Origin: Leucogyrophana mollusca
Lineage: Eukaryota > Basidiomycota > Agaricomycetes > Boletales
Reading direction: 5' to 3'
Assembly: GCA_021014945.1 (NCBI GenBank)
Contig: MU266409.1
Coordinates: forward strand, 46,543-110,542
Length of the DNA stretch: 64,000 nucleotides
A program made the translations under genes and the position numbers. The notes under the pieces are model-generated. The model searched no databases. It saw only the letters and a program-made list of their open reading frames with translations, and had not been told where the DNA came from. This document shows, one piece after another, positions 22,279 to 34,074 of the stretch; the first letter of the stretch is position 1, and each line of letters begins with the position of its first letter.

Positions 22279-24702
22279 ATGGAATTGGCGGAAAGGTTCA
22301 TTCGAGGACTCGAAGTTCCTCGCCACACCAAGGCTGGGAGCGCCAGTTCATTCACGTCGGTGTGTGTGCAGTAATTCTGTGGTTGCCCATCACTGAACAG
22401 GTGGGTTTCAGGCGGATGACCTCCTACCCGTCCCCGCAGAAAGGCGTACATGGGCTGGATTCAATTTTGTCGCCTTGTAAGCCTCTCAGCTTATTTGTGT
22501 CGCCACAAAACTCCTGAGCAAAATATTCTCTGCCAATTCAGTTGGATAGCAGACTGTATAAACATCAACACGTGAGTATGGTGTTCAGAGATGGATAATA
22601 TGACACTGACGGTCTGTTTTGTGCAGCTGGATGATTGCGTCTGGGATGATTCAGTCCGGAATGTCTTGGTGGCAAGCCTGGCTGAGCGTATGTTTGGGAT
22701 ACGGGATTGTTTCCCCATTCATCGTTCTAAATGCGCGCCCGGGTGCCATCTTTCATGTCACATTCCCTGCAGTCAGCCGTGCTAGCTTCGGCATCTTCGG
22801 GAGCCTGTGGTGTGTTTTTAACAGAGCTGCGATGGCGTGGTAAGTCAGCTACGGGACCATTCACTATCTCCTCACGCACACCTTGGAATGTAGTATCTGG
22901 TATGGCGTACAAGCAAGTATCGGCGGTACTTGCGTGCTGGTCATGCTGCGAGCTATGTGGCCGAGCGTGAATAATATTCGTAAGAATGATTTTATTGACG
23001 GGGAGCCGCTGCTGAGATTTCATTCAACTAGCAAACTCTATGCCTGCCTCATCCGGGACGACCACAAGGGATTTCATGTGTTTCTTCATCTTCTGGTTAA
23101 TATCCCTTCCCTTAATCTGGTTCCCGATCCACAAAATGTAAGTGAAGATCCATGGCGAGAATAATTCTTATAAAAGAGTTCCTAGTCGCCACTTCTTCAC
23201 AGTTGCCACGATCATAGCACCGTTAGCGGATGTGGTATTTTTGGTGTGGTGTATTGTCAAGGCCAAAGGTGTCGGGCCTATCATTCGTCAAGGGGGGACG
23301 ATGCATGGATCCCAGTTGGCGTGGTCAATGATTGCCGGTGCCATGTCATGCATTAGCAACAAGGTGACTCTCGTCACGTAGGTGCTTCGCCTCGATGTCC
23401 GTGTGTAGGTTATTGATTGATTGCGAAGGAATGCGCCAGACTTCGCCTCCCGAGCGAGATACCCCTCAGCTGCGGTGTACCCTCAATTAATCACAATGCC
23501 CCTGACATACTGTTTACTCTCCTTCGTGGGCGTGCTTGTCAGCTCTTCGTCCCAGGAAATATATGGGCAAGCGATATGTGAGCCTTGCATACTATCCGAT
23601 CCGAGCAACGCTCACACTGTCAGATAGGGTCACCAGTCGAGCTACTAGGCATGTTCTTGGATGATAGTCCATCCTCGGCGACTCGGTTTGGTGTGAGTTT
23701 ACCTCGTAGTCTTACGCGTCAGTGGGTCACCCTCAATGTTGCTCCCAGGTCTGGTTTATTGCAGTTTCATTCATATTTGCACAAGTGCGTACCGTTGCCA
23801 AGAGTTTATTCATCCCACTGACATACTTTTCAGCTCGGGTAAGACAGTGATGTCGTATCTTCTGTCATCTTAACCTTGAGAGTCCATTTAGCACCAACAT
23901 TTCCGCCAACTCTGTCAGTGCTGGTTGTGATCTAACCGCGTTATTCCCGCGTTTTGTCGTGTGTATCTCGTTCTTGTACCCCCTAACTCAGACCACTGAA
24001 CTCACCTTTTGTAGAACATCCGGCGTGGTGGATACATAGCAGCAATCATCGGACTTTGCATGTGTCTTTGGAATCTTGTGAAAAGTAGCAACAGCTTCAC
24101 CTCATATGTCTCAGCGTACTCGGTTTTCTTAAGCTCAGTTGCTGGTGTCATGGTGCGTAATTCCCACCAGTAGTGTTGCTCTTCTATTGAAATAGGAATC
24201 CCGCCTCAGGCCACTGAATACTGGATTGTTCGGAAGGGCCACTATCATATCAAGGACTTGTATGTGGCACGGAAGGACAGTTGGTACTGGTATACGTATG
24301 GCGTTAATCTACGGTCAGTTTGGAGGCGTATTTTTTGTTGAGCGCGAGACTCACTTCACCAATAGCGCATATGCGGCCTATATAGCTGGCATTCTAATCA
24401 ACGTTGTCGGGTTTGCTGGTGCCAGTACGTACAGTATTATCCTTTCATATCGATCACACTGTAACGTACACTCTACAGCCGGGCGCGTTGTACCCCCTGC
24501 TGCCACTCATATCTATGATTTGTCATTCTTCACCGGCTTTGGGGCGTCGGCCATCGTCTATTGGTCGTTAAATCTGTTGTTCCCGGTCCCTGGTGCTGCA
24601 GATAAGTTCGTAGAAGTGGACGTGTCGGAGGACCTGCAGGAGTCAGACTCACAGAAAGCGGTCGAGTCGAAAGATGAGACGTCGGAGACGGAGAAAGTAT
24701 AG
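22279..24702 (+). CDS. NCS1 nucleobase/nucleoside permease, tandem copy B
   Basis: Paralogue of the preceding gene, same strand. The ATG at 22279 gives [16 protein letters not shown], matching the start of copy A ([11 protein letters not shown]). Introns rejoin [72 protein letters not shown] and [12 protein letters not shown]. The rest follows copy [88 protein letters not shown] and [18 protein letters not shown]. The tail again ends in EKV. Copy B has an extra 50-nt intron (23578-23627) splitting the Trp codon of AIWSPVELL, where copy A is uninterrupted. No stop or frameshift is needed, so both copies look functional. Duplication may allow different regulation or substrates. Confidence 0.87.
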
Positions 24703-25363
24703 GTACCGCTCACTCCTGCGACATTTCATACTAGTGCCAAGTACTTGAGACCCCCACATCGACTCGGATTTCAGGCAGACACCAGTTTTGTTCGGCGGCC
24801 GTGCACTGGATGCCATGGTTGACAAGGGGTGATGATTATGATGAGGGTAGTGTGGATGCTAACAGATCAAACTCACCCCGACGGCACTAGTGTTTTCGGA
24901 CTCCCTTGGGTGACCCGAACCTCGCCTTTCTTCTGGGTCCTGAATATGCTTATTTAGCTAACAGGTCGGGACCTGCAATAGGTACTCTACCCACCTCTAA
25001 CATCCAATCCTGATCCTCGCTGTCTTCATCGCCAAGTCTTGCATATTCAGCCTCGCACACAGTGAGTACCAGCCGGGCATTCAATGTTGCTATCAAAGCA
25101 GATACAACACTAGACAGACAATCCAGGATTGAGTGCGAGGCCGTGCTGAAGATCTTGAACGCACCTGGTGCCTAAAAATGTGTAAACTGACTATGAGAGA
25201 AGTCACAAGCAGGGTGAACATCGCAGTTAAACCCATGCACTGGCAGCGAACAGTCTACATACGTTACGCCGGGAACCTAAGGCGATACCGAAGATGCGCA
25301 GCACTTTTCCGGCCGGATTAGAGGCCTTCCGCAAGAAATGTACTGTCACTCACGGACAACGCT
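24703..25363. other. Intergenic between convergent genes
   Basis: 3' flanks of NCS1 copy B and of the following minus-strand gene. No feature was recognised. Confidence 0.45.
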
Positions 25364-26449
25364 CTAGAAAGCTGACATTGGATAAATGATACAGGTAGCG
25401 CTTGGGATGGACTTACTATGATCAACAGTACCCCATCTTTCCGGAGGAGTGTCCATAGTTGTCGGTTGGATGTCCTCGGGATATCCAGCGAGTTGCAGAA
25501 CGCCAAGCAAGCTGCATACACATCGAAAGATGTCTACAATAGACTGTTTGCGAATAATCGAACTTAAGAGGAAGAACATGAGGTTACCTGACTCAGGGAG
25601 AAAGCCATGAAGTAGAGGCTACGGTCAACGCCAAGGCAAGAGTGTACGCTCTCTTCCCATAAGGACCCCTCTACAACACGTCTCAGTGTAAGGCGATATA
25701 ATGAACAATGATGCTTACTGTGCAATACCATCAACCTAACGCCTACAAAAGGGGCACCAATTGCGAGTACTGTAATACCCCCAACAAGCAGGCGCTTCAT
25801 GATTTTTGGACTGTGGTTCCACAACACAAAAATCCTGTAAACGGTGAGCACTACACTCATCAATACCAACCAATTACAAAGTACAAGGAAGGGATAACAA
25901 CGCACTGTTGCCTGTCGATTCTGCCGTAAAGAATAGGATCCCCTCTATGGGCAACACGGATTGGCAGCTACGGATGATATTCAACAGTAATCCTATCGAG
26001 TCATCCTAGTATAATTACTGGGGCCATGGTTTGAACCAGCTGAGATATTTATATTGCAGACTGGCAAAGTCAACTCACCAATTTTGTCGACAAACTGGGG
26101 ATAGGCATGATACCTGAAGGGCAGGAGGTTACATTTCGGTTTTCCATGGTGTCAAAAGAGAAGATATACTCCACAAGAAAAGCGACATCATTATTACTGT
26201 GCCGTATCTGTTGATAGCGAAAGCAAGTTTGAGAGGTGTGGACTTCCTTCCAATGTACCGCCGCTCAGCAGAGATTGTCAGAATCGCATCCCAGATGAGA
26301 ACGGTCGTAGCGGCAACTGTGCGTAGCAGCACTGAGCACCACAGCAGCGCTGAAAATTGAAAGAGAGCCGGCTTACGTGTAGCGTAGTTGTCAGTCCGTT
26401 GACCTTCAAGGTCAAGAGCGACAAGCTGATTATCAGCCTCAACAGACAT
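25364..26449 (-). CDS. DUF6533-like multi-pass membrane protein
   Basis: Basidiomycete-specific integral membrane protein family of unknown function. The ATG at 26447-26449 starts MSVEADNQLVALDLEG. A spliced second exon gives TVLIWDAILTISAERRYIG, KLAFAINRYGT, which has the layout of the DUF6533 N-terminal motif (W-D-x-L-L-T-x...E...I.., then a conserved NRY). A later exon contains two further helices: CNWLVLMSVVLTVYRIFVLW and LLVGGITVLAIGAPFVGVRL. The next exon (25364-25579) is also hydrophobic at its start. The introns between 26100 and 25900 could not be joined unambiguously, and the C-terminal exon and stop are uncertain. The gene could be intact or partly decayed. Identification rests on the first two exons and on helix content. 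Confidence 0.5.
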
Positions 26450-27702
26450 TGGGAACAAGATGGAGAAGCCTGCTTGCGATTGCGCTTCAACGCCTGGCAT
26501 ACTTATAGAAAATAAACGAATAGCAACAGCTCTCATCCCAGGCGATGACGGTTTCATTGAGCCCTGGAGCAGCTGGGAGGTATTCAATCATTATGATGAT
26601 CCTGATTGCGACCAGGACCCGGGCCTGGTTGCACTCTGGTTGCGAATTCGATTCGTAGACCATGATCTATTTTGCCGTGGTAAGATTGATGTGCACACAA
26701 TCATGTTGGGGGTTAAAATATGTACTAGGAGCGTCAGGCGGGCCCGCATCGTAGGATGAGGCAAGTTGTTTCAGCTAAACCGAGTCCGCCCAAAGAAGGT
26801 AAACATTTTAGTGTTGGAAGGTCACAGGCTCTCGTCACAAACTTGAGGCAGCTTTTCACAGACTCTCTCTCTGCACCTCTTCGCGCCCCGAGCTTTTTTT
26901 TTATGTCCCGGAGCCCAGCATATGATCAAAATACCACAATAACTAATACCATCCACATCATGACAGTCCATGATACCAGCGCTATTATATATATGCCGGG
27001 GTCTCATCGTTTGCAGAACAGCATGAAAAGGTTAAGCTATGCACAAGCTGTCGCGAAGTCATCAGTGCTTAATATAATCATCGTTCCCTGTCAGTTGCCA
27101 TCCTAGTCCAACAGTTTCGCTGTCCCTCCGTCGCTAAGTAGATCACTGGTAGACGAGAGCTGCTTCTAGTGTCACGGCCGATAGAGACGAAGGCGTTCTC
27201 CTGTGTTCTCCCGCCCAGAGCATAGAACATCACCAACACCACTGCCCTGGGTTCCAACAATGATGATACCGCCATATAGCTCCGATCAAGATCTTTTGAA
27301 TTGCAGTTCAACATTCTTGGCGGCTGTCCTGTCGGAATATTTGCGCGGCGCAGACTCGAGGGTGCCAACATCCCGGCTTTTTGACATATCTGTCACTAAT
27401 GTTCCATTCACTTCGATACTAGGCAGAACAAACCATCCATTGGTTCTTATGCTGTCGGCCGGTGATCCTATAGTTAAGTTCAACAGTGAAAAGGCTTAGC
27501 GGCAATGCAGAAATCAACATTGACGTCATCGTCGGGATAGTCATGGAATAGGAATACCCCTTTCTTGAACCGTCGCATTCGGCTCTCTTCACGCACAAAT
27601 CTAGCAGCTTAAAAAACACACGTCGTCGTAGAAAACATACGCTGTAAGTTTTCTGGTTTTAGTCAGAAGGCATGCATATATTGAATCGTCCTGTCAGACA
27701 TC
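26450..27702. other. Intergenic, no gene resolved
   Basis: Contains several overlapping frames of 60-115 codons on both strands. Minus-strand frames at 27078-27619 could be exons of an unrecognised gene (NGWFVLPSIEVNGT is protein-like), but I could not build a coherent model. Confidence 0.35.
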
Positions 27703-28311
27703 ATGAATAAGAACACCGCGCCTCCACCCGTGCCCAAAGGACGACCAGCTGTTAGCCGACATTTTACCGTACAGTGTACCCCCAAGCTTATACAGCATGC
27801 TGGTATTTCCTCTCGCGCAGACACTCTTCGGTGGTGTTGCAATCGTGGGTGCGAGCCTTGCGGCCTGGTGGTATGCCATGCAGCGACACCAGGCTCGTAA
27901 GGAAGCAATAGACCCAGCGACAGGAGGTTCTTTACCCACCTGTGAGTGTTCCTCCTACCTTCGCGCGTCCACAGATCGATCCATCTACCCATCGCAGGGG
28001 AGTATCGCATCTACCAAGCACGTACTCCTGCGGACAACGCAGGAAACCCCGCCGCTCTGCGCCAAATAGACGCGGAAGGCTCCTCGCAGCCCCCACCTCC
28101 ATCTTCCGGTTCACGATCATCCGCACTCGACCGTGCAGACAAGGCTGTCCCCGACGCCCCACAAACCAAGTCAGGGAGCTCGCCTGATCCCAAAGTAGGG
28201 CCTGGACCTGGACCAGCACCCACTCCACAGCGCACACGAGAGGACAATGGCAGAGTGTACACGAAGGCGGCGAAGTATGTGGATAACTATGAGGCGAAGA
28301 AACCCAAGTAG
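27703..28311 (+). CDS. Small single-TM protein A (160 residues), paralogue of the gene at 32570-33211
   Basis: Three exons (27703-27750, 27821-27941, 27998-28311) encode 160 residues. A short Pro/Lys N-terminus (MNKNTAPPPVPKGRPA) leads to one TM helix (about residues 17-35, TLFGGVAIVGASLAAWWYA), then a basic stretch QRHQARKEAIDPATGG and SLPTW. The rest is polar, Pro/Gly-rich and ends GRVYTKAAKYVDNYE with a Lys-rich tail. The gene at 32570-33211 has the same exon-2 length (121 nt), the same intron phases (0 and 1), the motif TGG[SA][LI]PTW across the same splice site, and the same C-terminal GR[VA]YTK..Y...YE. I do not recognise a named family. A single TM followed by a positive patch, without a classical signal peptide, would fit an organelle or inner-membrane protein, but this is inference. 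Confidence 0.72.
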
Positions 28312-29385
28312 ATACCTGTAGATACACGCTTGATGGCTCGATTTGAACTCGTTGATTTTGGCACACGTGACTTGATCGGGGCGCGTTATATTCTTGCGTC
28401 AGACTCGTAGTCTCCCGGTACTGGTGACATACCATAACATCGCAAGAGTATCCTTAGATCGCTGAGGCATACATCACTAACCCTTGATTAAGATCTCAGG
28501 CCCGGGTATCTTTTTCGGAGGCTCGCCCACGACGGCCCGTTTCACTTGAAACCAGCGCCGGCAGCAGATATATCAATAAGCATACTCGCCGTCACACACC
28601 TGCATCGTTGTCAGGGACTTTCTCGCCGGCTCAACATGGTCTCGCTGCTCCGACGATAATCGTGTGCTGATAACCGTCGGGGTGGTATTCTTACCTCCCA
28701 GATCCTGGGCGTAAACACTCCCCACCAAGTGACATCATTTCCCTCGTCATCCACCTCTTCCACCCTGTCAGGATTTCTTCACCGACGCCCACTTCCGCTA
28801 CCAAAAAACGTACCGCACCATGTACCCGTCTCGTATTAATCGCCAGCAGCCTCACGAACATACATTCTCGGAGCGTTATTGGCATCACCAGTCGCCCAGA
28901 GCCCGATTCGTGAGCGATTTTCCCGCAACGCAGCAGAAGGGACATTGAAATCTCCAGTAGATCATAGCATCGGCTGTCCTTATGGCGGCAGCAACCGGGG
29001 CTTATTATTGGGGATATCGTGATGTGGAAGAGAGACACAACCCGAACAGTGAGTTCCCCTGTCTGCGAGAGCGGTTCACTAAGGAGACGCCACTTCTTCA
29101 CAGGCCGTACACTGAAAAAAGACGCCGATAGGCGGTATAAAAACGACTGATTAGGACGCGGCGTTGATTCACCTCCCGTGATCCGACTGGAGACGACATA
29201 GCGAATGGTGAAGGAGAGGTGCGGGTTTTGTGTAGCTGAAATATTTTGTGGGCACAGGAAAATCAAAGTCAATGGACTGCCATTATGATGTGTGTTTGAA
29301 TACTTTTTGTATCTCTAGCAAGTGAACATGTATCAGAATTAGCTGTCAGCGTAAGGTGCAAGACTCCACCAACATGTAAAACACA
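28312..29385. other. Interval between convergent genes; possible small gene unresolved
   Basis: A plus-strand stretch near 28975-29140 reads AVLMAAATGAYYWGYRDVEE, a TM-like segment followed by charged residues, ends at a plausible donor, and could rejoin RPYTEKRRR and a stop near 29130. Upstream exons could not be fixed. A 193-codon minus-strand frame (28691-29272) covers the same DNA but lacks an ATG near its start. Neither is annotated as a gene. Confidence 0.3.
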
Positions 29386-32300
29386 TCAGTTCTGCATCGT
29401 TTCGCAGTCCACGCCATGCTTCACTTTGGACTGATCGATCAGGTACAACAACGTCGACGTATTCTCGTCACATCTGTCCCAAACCATGAGGGTGATCCCA
29501 CGGGCGAGATGGTAGGAGGAAACTCACAAACTTGAAGTTGATCCCGAAACGTCTCCCAGCGCCTTCTGCACCGACCTAAGTACAGGCGCATGCTCGCCGC
29601 TTCTGTCCCTCAAGAAGCGGCCGTGCGCCATTAGAACCGCTTGCACCCAGATTAAATCGAACTCCAAATGCGGGCTCTTCTCAAGGTGTTCCGCAACGAA
29701 GCGGAGGAGTGCGGGGACGTACACAACGGGTAGCTGCCGTACGGCGAGACGCACGTCACCCCGTGGTATACGCTCGTATACACACCGAATTAGGGGCTTT
29801 TCATTCAGTCGGAATGCGAGTACGAGTGCCTTTAGGTATTCGCTATCCGCAAGCACATCGAGAACGGCCTGGGGTGTAAGGTCGATGGTGAGGTCAAAGG
29901 GATCGAAGGCAAGGGTGTCGTCGAGAGAGTAGATCAGAAGCCCTTCCGTGCTCGCACCTGCCCAAGCTCTCCCAGTTGGAGAAAACCGCACGCACTTGGT
30001 CCGTGCCTCTTGACGATACCGCCGAACCGACATGTCCCCCGCGCCTCTCGTCGCACCGGGGAGACTTGTGTCCATACGGTCCTCCAGGTCGCTCGCATCC
30101 CCGCGGTCATCAATCAGATCGGTGTTGATTCCTGCGCTATTCACCTTCCGACTATCCAAGAACTCCTCTGTGCCATCGAGAGACAAATTCTCCGATATCT
30201 GAAACTTCTTCACCAGCACGCCCTCGCCCTCACGCACGTCATACAGTACGACGTACTTGCTATTTCCGCCTGCGAGGACGCAAGATCCATCTGCAGTGTA
30301 TGCAAGGCTCGTGTAGGCCTTGCCAGATGCACTGTTGGCTGCTGCAACACGATCGTCGGCCTTCCGGCCACCGGAAACGTCTTTCCGTCCGTCAATAACA
30401 TTCGTTTGTTTGCTCTCACGCACATCAAAGAACGTGATTTGGCCATTGAGCGTGGATGCGGCAAGCTCGTTGCCGTCTGGACGAAAGGCAAGGGACAAAA
30501 CGTCGGAGGAGAGTGTGAGGGGTTCGACGGCACGTGAGCGCCCGAAGACGTTCCATATCCGCACTGTGCGGTCCCAAGATCCACTGGCGAGTTGGTTGGC
30601 GCCAGTGGGCGAGAATGCGAGCGAAGACACCGGCGCTTCGTGCCCTGCGAGTATGTCGAGAAGTTTACCTGTCTGGACGGACCATAGGAAAACCTCAAAC
30701 GAGTCAGTCGACCCAGCCGCTACGACCTCGCCAGAGGGATCCACTGCAAGCGCGGAGAACTGGGCGGGAGATGGGGAAGTGAACGTGCGGAAATTGCGGT
30801 AGCGAACGAGGTCGTAGGCGCGGACCGTCCCGTCTAGAGAAGCGGAGAACAGAACGGAGCCATGTTTCGCGAAAGCGACATCCATGATGGGTGCAGAGTG
30901 TTCGGAGAACGTGACAAAGCAGAACCCTGTGTGTACAGACCACACTTTGAGCTTACCATCGTCTCCACCTGTTGCAATCGTTTGGCCGTCCGGGGCATAC
31001 GCGAGAGTATTCATGTCGAAGTAGTGACCCTGCTGTTTGAGGATGTATGATTCGGACTGCCATTCCCAGACAAGAAGTTGTCCGAGCTTGCGCGCGCCAA
31101 AGGCAAGCCATTCACCTGACGGGGATATGGCGACGGAAGATATCTTTTCTTGCGAGATGCTGAGAGTATGGATGTTCGTGAATGCAGGGAGCTCCCAGAG
31201 GCCGAAAACGCCTGTAGAGAAGCCAACTACGAGGAGATTCGAAGGGGGGTGGAATGTTGTAGAGACAACCTTAGTATTTGGGAGATTGAAGTAGTGTCGG
31301 TCGTGTACACCCCAACGCGTGGCGGCGATAGTATCTGCGGCGTTTTTGGATGAAGAGGCTATTGGAATGGGCGTCTGGTCGTCGTCGGAATCCATATCGG
31401 CCTCAGTGACTTTGGCCTTCCACGTGAACACGGCGCCATCGCGGCTTACAGTGTATATCTTGACTAGCTGTGAACGCTTTATCCGACGTATCAAACAAAC
31501 AAACTTACGGAACGACCGTTTTGCGAGAAGTAAGCGCCAAGCACAGCGTCTCTGTGTCCAGCAAATGTTTTGGGACGGAATCCCTCTAGAGGATCCAATG
31601 TGAATAATCGGGCAGTCATGTCCCGAGATGTGGTGATGAAGCACCTGGTACGGCGAACGACTGAGACAAGCAGACAAAGGAGACACCGCAATGGCTCACT
31701 TGGAATCTGGGGACCACCGAATACTGAGAACTTCGTCGTGGTGACCAGTGTATGTCCGGTGAAGGACGAACGGCGCAAATTCTCGAACAAGATGGTTAGG
31801 TGTTCGCCAGACCTGTACGTGTGCGTCATGTGTAACAGCGATGTACCTGCGTAAAGCTCTCGTTAGGAACAAATGGTGAACGGGTAAAGGACGAATATGC
31901 TTGCTTTCCGTCTGGCGAGAACTGGATATCCTTCACTGGTTTTTGAAAGTTGAAGTGATGCAGTACAACTCCTCGATGAAAATTGACGAGTAAAGAGCGC
32001 CCATCTTTGACGTTGCCGCTATCAGTTTGTGCAATACGGAAAAAAAGACGCGGAACGCACCTTCATCCACTGTAACCAGCACGTTCGCATCAGGGCTAAG
32101 AGCTATTGCAGCAATGTTCTTTCGATTCTCCACTGGCAGGGTGCGAGATTTGTTGCTAGCCAACACAAAATTAGAGGGCTGGCACTCGTTTTCGCTCTTT
32201 CGTTTTACTTACTTCACCAGATCAAACACAGAAACGCGATTTCCGACCGGACTGAGGAGAGAGTTGCCATCGGGGGTAAACAGGACATTACCCTGACGAT

Positions 32301-32393
32301 AAACTGTGCCGCAGATGTTCGAGAACTAGCAGCAGGCATTCAGAAAGATAGTCTGCCAAGATCTTGGTATCCTACCTTGTAGTTCGCCTTCAT
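29386..32393 (-). CDS. PWP2: Periodic tryptophan protein 2 (UTP-B subunit of the SSU processome)
   Basis: WD40 protein of the nucleolar UTP-B complex, required for early 18S rRNA processing and 40S subunit assembly. The ATG at 32391-32393 begins MKANYK and splices to FSNICGTVYRQGN, the invariant start of Pwp2/Utp1. Further exons give NRVSVFDLV, SNKSRTLPVENRKNIAAI, FNFQKPVKDI and LTILFENLRRSSFTGHT. The large exon below 31500 continues the tandem beta-propellers (HYFNLPNTKVVSTTFHP, WEWQSESYILKQQGHYFDMN, GGDDGKLKVW, SGSWDRTVRIWNVF) and the C-terminal Utp12 domain (LTPQAVLDVLADSEYLKALV). The frame seems to stop at 29524, but that TGA lies in a GTGAGT donor. Splicing to 29386-29432 restores CDENTSTLLYLIDQSK, the usual Pwp2 end, with its stop at 29386-29388. 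Length is normal (about 880-900 residues). Confidence 0.94.
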
Positions 32394-32569
32394 TGCGGTT
32401 CACAAGAAAATTTGCACAGCCACAAGGAGGAATACTGCGACATCGTCTTGGACCAAGCCCGCTTCAACTTTCGCATTTTCAAACCTCGAGCATAGATTAA
32501 ACAAGAGTTTACAAATTAGCAGAATGTACAATAAAACAACGCGATGGGAAACAGTCGAGGTAAGCGTTT

Positions 32570-33211
32570 TCAAGCCCTAGCTTCTGCACCCCCGCTATCT
32601 TCGAGAGCATCAGCCTTCTTCTGCCGCCAATGCTTTGGAGTCTTCTCGTAACTCATGCAATAATCGGGAGACTTGGTATATGCACGCCCACTTCCGTCTC
32701 CCCGAGAGCGCTGGGGCGGGGGAACCTGGAAGCGGCCCTCCGTGGTGCTGTCCGGACGCGCAAGGTAGTCTTTGATCGTCGAGTGCCCGTTGTTCTGCTC
32801 CCGGATTGGTGAAGCAAGCGGCTCAAAACGTGGTTCAACGTCGCTTGCACGCAGAGTGAGGGGCAGTGTCGAGTAGAAGGCGGGATGATTCGACTGGTGG
32901 ACGCGCCGTTGCCCTACAGAGCGACCTTAGTAGATGTGCGGCAACAGGGGTATTGGACACGTACAGGTGGGTATAGCTCCGCCAGTAATCTGGTCCAGTT
33001 CCTCTTTCTTCCTCTGCCTCCTGTGTAAGTTTGCAAAGAACAGAGCAATGCCAGAGGCCACGACCAGCGTGCCCAACACCAGGGTCTGCCCAAAGTGATT
33101 ATCAGTGCCAGTCAGAGGGGCGAGAAACAGTATATTACACACCCTTCCGCCACGCGGTGGCCCAGCTAGAGGCAAAGGCGAGGCATCCTTTGTGGCGCGA
33201 AATTGGGACAT
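32570..33211 (-). CDS. Small single-TM protein B (177 residues), paralogue of the gene at 27703-28311
   Basis: Exons 33143-33211, 32965-33085 and 32570-32913 encode 177 residues. The N-terminus (MSQFRATKDASPLPLAG..GGR) precedes a TM helix, TLVLGTLVVASGIALFFA, about residues 24-41. Then come a basic stretch HRRQRKKEELDQITGG, IPTW split by the second intron, and a long polar tail with PPPQRSRGDGSGRAYTKSPDYCMSYEKTPKHWRQKK. Intron phases and the 121-nt middle exon match protein A, so the two are homologous although most of the tail has diverged. It sits head-to-tail with PWP2, whose ATG lies 177 nt downstream of this stop on the same strand, so the two may be close in transcription but have separate promoters. 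Family unrecognised. Confidence 0.7.
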
Positions 33212-33681
33212 ATCGCTATGTGTATGAGGTTAAATGTTATGGCGGAATGAAAGCAAGAATCGACCACGAAGAAAAATTTATATCTGCGCAACGCTTAAGA
33301 CACTCGCCCGAATCTGAATCGTACAGCACGCTGGAAAGGCAAAGATGACGCGCTGAGAACATCCGATTGTGAGGCAAACCAAGACATCGCGCCTTCCAGA
33401 TCGGGATCGCGACCAGATAGCATTCGTCATCGGTCGAAACGACCGAGGCAAGCGATCGCCAAAGGATGTACAGCCGTTCGGTTCGAGTGCAAGTGACGAG
33501 GCAGAGATAAAAATGGCATTTACTCAAGGCGGTAAGTCGACGCCAGGGCGTGGCCAACTGATCGTAGCGGTCCACGGGTTACTGTTTTTTCGTTTAGTCC
33601 ATAGCTGATTACAATGGTGAATATGTCTTGACATAAGCCTAGTCTCCAAAGATGCTGGGACTTGTGTTGACTTAGTATCTG

Positions 33682-34074
33682 CTATCTGACTCTCGGGTGG
33701 TCCGGTTTTGTCTGGTTGTGGTCAACGTGTCCATGTTCTGCAAGTATACGACCGTTAGTTCATCTTGAACAACTAGACATTCAGCAAAAAGAAAGATTTG
33801 CTGCCAAACCAGCGCGTGAGGGTCTTTTGCAATGGGATGGAATAGAAGATACTGAGGCCAGGTCTGGCACTCACTTTCATTGTTGTCCGCAGCCATATGG
33901 TCCTGCCTCCGGCGATTGGCGACACTCTTCTTCACATAGAGAAAGCCCGCACCGCCAGCTAAAATCAGACCGCCCCAGCTGATCGCCTACAATTTATGAC
34001 ACGGTTCGAAGCGAAGCGACGAAAAGACCAAATGTACTGAGCCTTACCATGGTCCTCAAATTTGGTGATTGCAT
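33682..34074 (-). CDS. 64-residue single-TM microprotein
   Basis: Three exons (34048-34074, 33875-33986, 33682-33737) give 64 residues: MQSPNLRTM, then a hydrophobic helix AISWGGLILAGGAGFLYV (about residues 10-27), the basic KKSVANRRRQDHM, and a His/Asp-rich tail. The first splice (GTAAGG..TTGTAG) is strong; the second intron (137 nt) is long for this genome and less certain. A Gly-rich helix followed at once by a Lys/Arg cluster is common in small mitochondrial inner-membrane proteins of fungi, but no named family is claimed. It is the third small TM protein within 6.5 kb and is transcribed in the same direction as protein B and PWP2. Confidence 0.55.

Noticed and set aside
28691..29272. Open minus-strand frame of 193 codons downstream of PWP2
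   Set aside because: No ATG near its 5' end, composition not protein-like, and a competing plus-strand exon looks better.
29524..29526. Apparent stop codon of PWP2
   Set aside because: The TGA is part of a GTGAGT splice donor; splicing to 29386-29432 restores the conserved C-terminus.
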